DNA of 42,426 nt, from contig CALFSR010000149.1 in NCBI GenBank assembly GCA_937916565.1, positions 1-42,426 on the forward strand. Reading direction: 5' to 3'. Of the stretch, positions 22,963-29,405 are shown one piece after another (within the stretch, counting starts at the first letter, position 1; each line of letters opens with the position of its first letter). The position numbers were made by a program, and so were the translations under genes. This DNA comes from an uncultured Bacillota bacterium (GTDB taxonomy: Bacteria > Bacillota > Limnochordia > Limnochordales > ZCTH02-B6). Below the pieces are notes generated by a model. That model was given only the letters and a program-made list of their open reading frames with translations. It was not told the DNA's origin and made no database searches.

Positions 22963-23001
22963 CAAGGCCCCAGGTGGAGAAGACTCCCCCTGGGGCCTTG
23001 T
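22962..23001 (-). terminator. Hairpin terminator of beta-barrel gene 2
   Basis: A perfect 13-bp stem (22962-22974 with 22989-23001), extended by an inner GGAG/CTCC pair, lies 61 nt after the beta-barrel 2 stop. The base on the minus strand is CCTTGTGC rather than a T-run, so termination strength is uncertain. Confidence 0.6.
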
Positions 23002-23061
23002 CTCAGTTCTGACTAGCCTTGTTCAGCCTCGGGGACCGCGTTTCTCCCCCAAAGTAGTCCC

Positions 23062-24252
23062 TTAGAAGCTGACCTTCAGGCCGCCGGACACGACCGCTCC
23101 GCTGACGGAGTTGTACTTGGCGCCGAGGTTGATGCCGTTGGGCGCTTCGTAGGTCGTGCCGACTTCGTACTCGATGTTGCTGCCCTGCGCGACGACCTTG
23201 CCGTTGACGCCAAGGCCCTGGAGATACGGAATCACGTCGGTCGTGGCCGAAGCCCGGACCTCATGCTTCACGTCCTCGCCGGCCTTGAGAGTCGCGGTGT
23301 ACTTGCCCTGCACCGCGTGGCCGTACACATCGAACGTCTTGGCGGCGCTCAGCACCGCCTTGTTCGTCGGCTGGTCATAGTCCGCGGCCAAGGTGATGCC
23401 GTGCTGCACCGTCTCGACGCCGATGTTGAAGCCGCTGGCGTCGCTGTCGGGATTGAACGGCACGATATGGCCCGTGTCGGAATCCCGCTCAGGATACATC
23501 GGCTCGAAGTCCGCCTGCATCTGGCGGAAGCCCGCCTTCAGGCTGACGTTGTCCGCCGGGTTCATGGCGGCGTTGACCCGGAAGGCGTAGCGCCGGGCCG
23601 AATCGAGGGCCACGGTGCCGTCCAGCTTGACGCCGTTCAGCTCCGTGGCGGCACCGATGGCGGCATCGAGCTTGTCCGCCCGCCGGACGACCATAGCGTT
23701 CAGGTCAAACCCCTCGAGGATGCCGGAGCTGACCCGTACGCCGATGGGACGGCCGTCCTCGGAGCCGGTCTGCCAGACGTAGAACACGTCCGCGTTGGCG
23801 ACGCCGAGGTCGAGACCTTCCACGGCGATGCCGCGGCGGGTGCCCATGTGGGCCACCCAACCGTTCCAGTTGAGCGTCTTGTCACCGATGGTGGTGGTGA
23901 CTTCCGGTCCGCCGTTCCAGAAGGCGCCCTTGGTTTCCAGCCACACCCGCGTCAGGGAGTTGGACATGGACCCGTGGGCATCTTCGAAGTCACGAGTCGG
24001 ATTGCCGTCATCGTCGAAGTTGTTGGGCTGCGTCTGGAGCTGGATGCCCAGGCGGACCTTGTCGCCCGCGCCGATGCTCGGCGAGAGCTTGATACCCGTC
24101 TTGCCGTTCATGTGGTACTCGCCGCCGCTGTCCTTCTTGTACTCAAACCGGGTCTCCACCTGGCCGGTCACGTCAACCTGCGCGGCAAAGACCGAAGGAG
24201 CAGCAAGCGACAGCACCAGAGCGGCGGTCAACACAACAGCTGCTTTCCTCAT
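23062..24252 (-). CDS. Putative outer-membrane beta-barrel (porin-like) protein 2
   Basis: A 396-residue secreted protein with a signal peptide (MRKAAVVLTAALVLSLAAPSVFA, cut before AQ) and regular amphipathic strands: QVDVTGQVETRFEYKK, GDKVRLGIQLQTQ, TDVIPYLQGLGVNGKVVAQGSNIEYEVGTTY. It ends in SGGLKVSF with a terminal Phe, the outer-membrane barrel signal. Size and ending match barrel 1, but sequences are distinct. The TRRGIAVEGLDLGVANADVFYVWQ stretch is like that of diderm Bacillota barrel proteins, though I cannot name a family. ATG with AGGGGG upstream; an upstream ORF overlaps it by four bases. Its leader is about 450 nt and holds a terminator. Confidence 0.75.
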   Translation of the reverse strand: MRKAAVVLTAALVLSLAAPSVFAAQVDVTGQVETRFEYKKDSGGEYHMNGKTGIKLSPSIGAGDKVRLGIQLQTQPNNFDDDGNPTRDFEDAHGSMSNSLTRVWLETKGAFWNGGPEVTTTIGDKTLNWNGWVAHMGTRRGIAVEGLDLGVANADVFYVWQTGSEDGRPIGVRVSSGILEGFDLNAMVVRRADKLDAAIGAATELNGVKLDGTVALDSARRYAFRVNAAMNPADNVSLKAGFRQMQADFEPMYPERDSDTGHIVPFNPDSDASGFNIGVETVQHGITLAADYDQPTNKAVLSAAKTFDVYGHAVQGKYTATLKAGEDVKHEVRASATTDVIPYLQGLGVNGKVVAQGSNIEYEVGTTYEAPNGINLGAKYNSVSGAVVSGGLKVSF

Positions 24253-24380
24253 GGTGATCCCCCTTGATGTCTGCGATGATGCTGCGACGCATGCGTCGTT
24301 GATTTGGGACGAAGGCTGCGATGGATGCTGCATGGCCAAGCCCCGTTGACGGAAGCGCCCGCCTCGCCGGGAGTCTCCAT
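24249..24380 (-). CDS. Possible 43-residue upstream ORF overlapping the beta-barrel 2 start
   Basis: An ATG at 24380 with GAGG five bases upstream opens a 43-codon frame whose TGA overlaps the beta-barrel 2 ATG as ATGA. The peptide is rich in His, Ser and Arg toward its end and resembles nothing I know. Such overlap allows translational coupling, but a frame this short in high-GC DNA may arise by chance. Confidence 0.25.
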   Translation of the reverse strand: METPGEAGASVNGAWPCSIHRSLRPKSTTHASQHHRRHQGGSP

Positions 24381-24619
24381 GTTTCCTCGCCGGTCTTGTG
24401 GGCTCTTCCTGGCTGCGTCTTATGCTGCGTCGTCTAATTGCCCGCTCCGGCCTGCTCGGGCTCTCGGGGGCCTGTTCACCTCCTTTCCTCACCGCGCGTC
24501 AGGCCTTGGTTGGAGCCGGGCAAACTTGTCATCGTGTCTGGCCTTCCTGCACCGGCCATCGGCCGGCCAACCCTCCTGGCGCCCCGTGTCCTTGCGGCGC
24601 CCTCCGTGCGCCGGGCAAC

Positions 24620-24647
24620 AAAAAGGGGCTCCGCCGATGGCGAGCCC
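24620..24647 (-). terminator. Intrinsic terminator inside the beta-barrel 2 leader (possible attenuator)
   Basis: Minus strand: GGGCTC-GCC, three-base loop, GGC-G-GAGCCC (one bulge), C, then TTTTTGTT. It lies about 55-80 nt downstream of the predicted start at the 24707-24733 promoter and about 370 nt upstream of the beta-barrel ATG, so it would create a short RNA unless bypassed. Confidence 0.7.
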
Positions 24648-24706
24648 TCCGTGACGCCCTGCGCTCCGTATTTGGTTGTCGCACTCCATCCTTGTCTGCT
24701 CAGCTA

Positions 24707-24733
24707 TTTCTGCGAGCTATGGGCCGTTCCTGC
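24707..24733 (-). promoter_or_regulatory. Sigma-H-like promoter candidate of the beta-barrel 2 leader
   Basis: Minus strand: CGGCAGGAA (AGGA at 24728-24731), 17 bases, GCAGAAAT (GAAA at 24707-24710). It shares CGGCAGGAA with the tsaE and LCP upstream regions and sits between two terminators. Confidence 0.4.
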
Positions 24734-24780
24734 CGGCCGCGTGGGGGAAATATGTGGGTGGACTGGGCGGCGGGTACCAG

Positions 24781-24811
24781 AAAAGCCCTGCGGCGAACCC
24801 GCAGGGCTTTT
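24781..24811. terminator. Intrinsic terminator after the small anchored protein
   Basis: A perfect 13-bp stem (24781-24793 with 24799-24811), five-base loop, with AAAA at one base and TTTT at the other, so it works on either strand. It begins five bases after the TAG of the 24816-25181 gene. Confidence 0.85.
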
Positions 24812-24815
24812 GCTC

Positions 24816-25181
24816 CTACTGCCTCCGGTCGATCTCGGCCGCTACGCGGCTCGCCAGTGCGTGCCAGCCGCTGCCGTCGAACGGCCCGAGGTGCTCGGCG
24901 CATTCGCTGATGGGCGAGGTGAGCAGCGCGCGCAGCTGCACCCGCGTCAGTCGGGCGTCTTGCGGCAAAAGCTCGCCGCCGTCCGGCGTCTCCACGCGGT
25001 ACACGGTCCGCGACAAGATCGCATCCACCTTACCTTGCGTGGCGGCCAGGCCGCTGGGGCCGCACTGCTCTGCCAAGGTGACGGCGCGGATGCTGCTCCC
25101 CATGGCCAGCACGAGCACCGCCGCGATGACAAGGGTGAGAACGAAGGGAATGACGTCTTCCGGCCGCCGTTCAATCTCCAC
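24816..25181 (-). CDS. Hypothetical membrane-anchored protein
   Basis: A 121-residue protein with a short cytoplasmic start (VEIERRPED), one transmembrane helix (VIPFVLTLVIAAVLVLAMGSSI), and an extracytoplasmic domain of about 90 residues with two cysteines (EQCGPSG and SECAEH) that could form a disulfide. LLPQDARLTRVQLRALLTSPISE suggests a small helical domain. The GTG at 25181 is spaced six bases from GGAGGTG. It follows the UgpC-like gene by 78 nt and ends at a strong terminator, so the two are probably co-transcribed. No family recognised. Confidence 0.7.
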   Translation of the reverse strand: MEIERRPEDVIPFVLTLVIAAVLVLAMGSSIRAVTLAEQCGPSGLAATQGKVDAILSRTVYRVETPDGGELLPQDARLTRVQLRALLTSPISECAEHLGPFDGSGWHALASRVAAEIDRRQ

Positions 25182-25259
25182 GACAAACACCTCCGGGCTT
25201 CTCGCCGCCCAAGCGGGCCGTCGGCCGCCGTCCGGTTTCCGGCGTCGACAAACCGCCGC

Positions 25260-26369
<1,110 letters not shown>

Positions 26370-26414
26370 GGCGCTGACCCCTTTCCACGGGCGAAGGTCG
26401 CCTGCCGGGATACC

Positions 26415-26442
26415 ATTCGGCTCATCCTCGCCGCGGTCCTTC
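26415..26442 (-). promoter_or_regulatory. Sigma-H-like promoter candidate upstream of the UgpC-type gene
   Basis: Minus strand: GAAGGACC (AGGA at 26437-26440), 18 bases, GCCGAAT (GAAT at 26415-26418). The -10 matches sigma-H fully; the -35 only in its AGGA core. Predicted leader about 40 nt. Confidence 0.3.
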
Positions 26443-26559
26443 CTGTACAGGCGAACTTTGCCGGAGCAGCGTTCCGGATAAACCGGCGCCCGGGACGGCA
26501 GCCCGAGACCGGAGACGATTGATCTAGCGGAATGGGGTCATCCGCGATAAAGCCCGACC

Positions 26560-26925
26560 TCAGCGGTCCCGGTACACATACCAGCGGGCCGGTACAAACC
26601 AACTGGTCAGCGCGCTGACGATGGCCAAAAGGATCGCCGCCGCCAGACCCGCGCCGAACCCGTCCACGCTAAAGCCGGGTACGAGCCATGCCACCAGCTG
26701 CAGCATCAACGCGTTGATGACAAGCGTAAAGAGGCCCAGGGTCAACAGGTTCACCGGCAGGGTGAGGATGATCAAAACCGGCCGGATGCTCACGTTGACG
26801 AGACCAAGAATGCCGGCCGCGACGATACCCGCGACGACGCCGTCGATCTCCACACCCTTGAAAACGGCGGCCGCCAGGAGCAGGGCCAGCGTGTTGACGA
26901 GCCAGCGAAACAGCCACTTCGGCAA
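26560..26925 (-). CDS. YvlD-like membrane protein (phage holin 4 superfamily)
   Basis: A 121-residue membrane protein with four hydrophobic segments: LVNTLALLLAAAVFKGV, VAGIVAAGILGLVNVSIRPVLIILTLPVNLLTLGLFTLVINALMLQLVAWLVPGF (two helices) and GLAAAILLAIVSALTSWFV. The core GLVNVSIRPVLIILTLPVNLLTLGLFTLVINALML is the signature of PF04020, which includes Bacillus YvlD. It is cellular, not phage lysis, in this context. TTG start at 26925 with GGAGGGG upstream. It is the last gene of the DUF2089-DUF4097 operon, matching the yvlB/yvlD pairing of Bacillus. Confidence 0.88.
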   Translation of the reverse strand: MPKWLFRWLVNTLALLLAAAVFKGVEIDGVVAGIVAAGILGLVNVSIRPVLIILTLPVNLLTLGLFTLVINALMLQLVAWLVPGFSVDGFGAGLAAAILLAIVSALTSWFVPARWYVYRDR

Positions 26926-26959
26926 TGGGTTCCCCTCCTTGCGCCGGCGCCGGCGACGC

Positions 26960-27265
26960 CTACACGAGGCGCACGGCGACGTGCGTGCTGCCTTCGCGCA
27001 CCTCAGCCAGGGTGAGGCGGCCTTGGACCCGGAGCGACCGGATCGCCGCCGCGGGTATGTCCAAGGCGGCCAGGAGCGTGCCCTCCGGCAAAGACCGGGC
27101 GAGGCGGCGGGCAGCCGCCCACCGCCGCCACGGCAGCACCCGGGCGAGGAGCGCCACCGCTTCCAACGCTTCCTCCAACACAAACAGCGGCACCGGCAAC
27201 AGGATTGGGAAGCGCCAGCCCGCCGGCCGCACCTGCAACACGAGGAAGCTGGCCCGCGGCGTCAC
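26960..27265 (-). CDS. Hypothetical protein of the yvl-like operon
   Basis: A 101-residue protein starting at a GTG that overlaps the preceding stop (GTGA). The first half is hydrophobic (WRFPILLPVPLFVLEEALEAVALLARVLPW) and could be membrane-associated. The second half looks like a small alpha/beta domain (LPEGTLLAALDIPAAAIRSLRVQGRLTLAEVREGSTHVAVRLV). I do not recognise the family. In Bacillus yvl operons this position is held by the PspC protein YvlC, but I see no PspC features. Confidence 0.65.
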   Translation of the reverse strand: MTPRASFLVLQVRPAGWRFPILLPVPLFVLEEALEAVALLARVLPWRRWAAARRLARSLPEGTLLAALDIPAAAIRSLRVQGRLTLAEVREGSTHVAVRLV

Positions 27266-27633
27266 TCCACCACGACCTCCACGCGGGTCTTCCCGTCGTC
27301 GTCCTCGATATCGATGATCTTTCCTTCGACGCCCTCCTCCACCAGGCGCATGATGTCCTCCGGGTCCAGCGGCTGATCGTTCCCGCGGACTTTCAAGGCG
27401 TCCTTGGGGATAAATCGCAGCGCGACGCGGGCGAGTTCCAAGGGGATGTTGACGTTGACCTTCGTCTTTTCACCGTCGAGGATCCGCACCCGGACAAACC
27501 GGTTGCGCCGCCGCGGGGCGCCGCTCGCGCCGCCCTTGCCCTCGCCCACCGCTTCCAAGAGCTTTACGGCTTCATCCGCCGACACTTTGCCCTCTTGCAC
27601 CATGCGCAGAATCTGCAGTCGCTCGTCGGTCAC
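27262..27633 (-). CDS. SHOCT-like/YvlB N-terminal domain protein
   Basis: A 123-residue cytoplasmic protein. Residues about 3-27 (DERLQILRMVQEGKVSADEAVKLLEAVGEG) form a helical hairpin of the SHOCT-like type. After a basic linker (ASGAPRRRNRF), the rest is predicted beta-rich with VRVRILDGEKTKVNVNIPLELARVALRFIPKDAL, LDPEDIMRLVEEG and KIIDIEDDDGKTRVEVVVE, as in small YvlB-associated proteins. GTG start after GGAGGGCC. The same N-terminal module occurs in the two genes upstream. Probable role in envelope sensing with the DUF4097 protein; inferred. Confidence 0.8.
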   Translation of the reverse strand: MTDERLQILRMVQEGKVSADEAVKLLEAVGEGKGGASGAPRRRNRFVRVRILDGEKTKVNVNIPLELARVALRFIPKDALKVRGNDQPLDPEDIMRLVEEGVEGKIIDIEDDDGKTRVEVVVE

Positions 27634-27663
27634 CGGCGGCCCTCCTTTCGTTCGCAGGCCTGT

Positions 27664-27689
27664 GGCCCGCTGCCCCAGGGCAGCGGGCC
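27664..27689 (-). other. Strong hairpin within the yvl-like operon
   Basis: A perfect 12-bp GC-rich stem (27664-27675 with 27678-27689) in the 72-nt gap between the DUF4097 and SHOCT-like genes. No T-tract follows, so it is more likely an RNA-stability or attenuation element than a full terminator. Confidence 0.5.
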
Positions 27690-27705
27690 CGACTGGACCT
27701 TTAGG

Positions 27706-28878
27706 TTACTCACCGCTTCCTTCCTCATCGTGCCCGACCAGGATGGAACCGTCGGCCGTACGGGCACGCACCGTAAACTGCAACCGCTTGTCGGCAAAGC
27801 CCGGCGTCTCCGCCCGCAGCGTGTGCCGGCCGGCCACCCGCTGCTCGACCCCGGCCAGCATGGACCGCACGCGCCCGTCGGCGGTGTCCAGGTCCAGCCG
27901 GTAGCCGACGTCGTCGCCTTTGGGCAGGTACACCCGCACCCGTCCGTCGCTGGTGCGGAGATCCCATTCGACGTTGGCGGGCCCGCCGTCGGCCTCGGGG
28001 ATGTAGCGGGCTTCGATGGACCCGTCCGCCGTGCTGCACCGGGCCCGGCCAACCGTCCCCGCCACGCGGATGCTGCCGTCCGCCGTGTTGGCCTCGAGCT
28101 CATCGACCCGCACCGCGCTCAGCCGGATACTGCCGTCGGCCGTCGTCAGCCGTGCCTTGGTAAAGCTCATGTCCCGGCAGCGCACCGACCCATCGGCGGT
28201 GTGGCACTCGATCCGGTAGGTCAAACTCCGGGGAAGCACGACGTGAACGGACGCCTCCACCTCCCGCCGGTCTCCCGCCACCAGGCGAAACCCGCGCTCC
28301 GTCGTTTCCCAGCGGGTGGCTGCGGCGGCCAGCTGCGCGGCGACGTCGGCGTCATCGACTCGAACGGTGTTCACCACTTCCACCCGGTAGCCGGGGCCGT
28401 CCCACGCCTCCACGCGGATGGCGCCGTCGCGCGTCACCAGGGACACGTCGGCCTCCGACACGCCCTCCGGAAACTCGCCTTCGTACACCTGTTTCACGGT
28501 CTGCTCCGGCCAGAAGCGGAACTGTCCGATCCAGCGCCCGAGGGTGTCCGGAAGTTCGCTGAACACCCGCGACAGTCCTCGCTCGACGTTGCCAAAGACC
28601 TCCTCGAGCCCCCGGAACACATCCTCACCGGTACGCTCGCCTTTGGCCTTGGCCTCCTCGATGCGCTGGCGAGCGGCCTCCAGCTTCTCCTCCACCTGCT
28701 CCCGGGCCTGCTCGACCCGCTCCACGACTTCGGCCACCCGGTCGGACATCGTCTTCTCCTTCCGCCCTTCCGGATTGCGTGAGAGCGCCTCGAGCAGCTC
28801 CGCGGCCTCCTCGGCCGTGATCTTCCCTTCCTGCAGCATCGTCAGGATCAGCAGGCGTTCCTCTTTCACCGATCTCAC
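27706..28878 (-). CDS. DUF4097 beta-helix protein with SHOCT-like N-terminus (YvlB-like)
   Basis: A 390-residue protein. Residues about 5-32 are the SHOCT-like hairpin (ERLLILTMLQEGKITAEEAAELLEAL). Residues 45-85 form a charged coiled coil, with an acidic/aromatic segment to 125. The C-terminal DUF4097 domain carries repeated T-A-D-G turns at 227, 246, 265, 283, 332 and 374, with TSDG at 309 and TRDG at 149, at 18-42 residue steps; this is the adhesin-like beta-helix of YvlB/LiaG. No signal peptide or TM is visible. GTG 28878 overlaps the DUF2089 stop; GTG 28869 behind AAGGGTGAG is an alternative start. Confidence 0.85.
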   Translation of the reverse strand: MRSVKEERLLILTMLQEGKITAEEAAELLEALSRNPEGRKEKTMSDRVAEVVERVEQAREQVEEKLEAARQRIEEAKAKGERTGEDVFRGLEEVFGNVERGLSRVFSELPDTLGRWIGQFRFWPEQTVKQVYEGEFPEGVSEADVSLVTRDGAIRVEAWDGPGYRVEVVNTVRVDDADVAAQLAAAATRWETTERGFRLVAGDRREVEASVHVVLPRSLTYRIECHTADGSVRCRDMSFTKARLTTADGSIRLSAVRVDELEANTADGSIRVAGTVGRARCSTADGSIEARYIPEADGGPANVEWDLRTSDGRVRVYLPKGDDVGYRLDLDTADGRVRSMLAGVEQRVAGRHTLRAETPGFADKRLQFTVRARTADGSILVGHDEEGSGE

Positions 28879-29249
28879 CCTTTCAGCATCTTGATGGCTT
28901 CAGCCGCGGTGATCTCGCCGCGGTCCAGGGCAGCCAGGATCTCCGTCCGCCGGTCGGGGGCAGGCGCCGCGTCGCGGTCAACCTTGTGGCCCATCGCCTC
29001 CAGCACCCCGTCCAACCGGTTCCGAACCGTCGGATACGAGATGCCCAGCACCCGCTCGACCTCTTTGATATTGCCTCTGGAAAGCAGGAACACTTCCACG
29101 AACTCCTGCTGCTCCGGCGTCAGGCGGTCGAACTTGGACTGGACGAAGCGCCCCTCCACGGCCGTGCCGCAGTTGACGCACTCCAGGCGCCGCACCTCCA
29201 GCGTGTCGTTGCACACGGGGCACCGGCCAATCGTCCTCCGGGAGGCCAT
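28875..29249 (-). CDS. DUF2089-family zinc-ribbon/HTH regulator
   Basis: A 124-residue likely DNA-binding protein. A zinc ribbon (Cys10-x2-Cys13, Cys24-x2-Cys27) is followed by FDRLTPEQQEFVEVFLLSRGNIKEVERVLGISYPTVRNRLDGVLEAMG, a sigma-region-4-like helix-turn-helix. The C-terminal tail RRTEILAALDRGEITAAEAIKMLKG is another SHOCT-like hairpin, shared with the next two genes. ATG 29249 with AAGGTGAT six bases upstream; earlier starts are less well spaced. It is first in the operon, behind a near-consensus promoter, so it probably controls the operon. Target unknown. Confidence 0.85.
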   Translation of the reverse strand: MASRRTIGRCPVCNDTLEVRRLECVNCGTAVEGRFVQSKFDRLTPEQQEFVEVFLLSRGNIKEVERVLGISYPTVRNRLDGVLEAMGHKVDRDAAPAPDRRTEILAALDRGEITAAEAIKMLKG

Positions 29250-29275
29250 CCACATCACCTTCTCACGTTCTGGTT

Positions 29276-29289
29276 TGTTGTTTTCAACA
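29276..29289 (-). promoter_or_regulatory. Small dyad in the leader of the DUF2089 operon
   Basis: TGTTG (29276-29280), four bases, CAACA (29285-29289), in the 5' leader about 30 nt downstream of the predicted start site. It could be an operator for the DUF2089 protein or a small RNA hairpin. Confidence 0.3.
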
Positions 29290-29321
29290 TCAGGGCTTGA
29301 ATTTGTTTATATCCTGGCTCA

Positions 29322-29350
29322 ATCATACGGGGAAAATGCGGGAGTGTCAA
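29322..29350 (-). promoter_or_regulatory. Sigma-A promoter of the yvl-like operon
   Basis: Minus strand: perfect TTGACA (29345-29350), 17-bp spacer, TATGAT (29322-29327). Predicted start near 29315, leader about 66 nt. This differs from Bacillus yvlABCD, which as I recall is sigma-W controlled. Confidence 0.82.
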
Positions 29351-29405
29351 CGGATACCTTGAACTTTTTGCGTGATCGGGAAACGCGGCTGGCCCGCGCT
29401 GGCCC

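Larger units (their letters stand above)
24253..24815 (-). other. Long leader and intergenic region of beta-barrel gene 2
   Basis: 563 nt with no conventional gene. From upstream to downstream on the minus strand: a strong terminator (24781-24811), a sigma-H-like promoter (24707-24733), an internal intrinsic terminator (24620-24647), an SD-like GGAAAGGAGGTGA (24476-24488) without a start codon, the possible upstream ORF, and a 12-base palindrome GACGCATGCGTC near 24290. No known riboswitch class was recognised. Confidence 0.5.

Noticed and set aside
24253..24780. Known riboswitch in the beta-barrel 2 leader
   Set aside because: I compared by eye with the main conserved cores (TPP, cobalamin, SAM, glycine, c-di-GMP, fluoride, ydaO, yybP) and none fits.
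26560..26925. Prophage lysis gene (holin)
   Set aside because: The holin-4 superfamily name is historical; no phage genes are near and the DUF4097 context fits YvlD.
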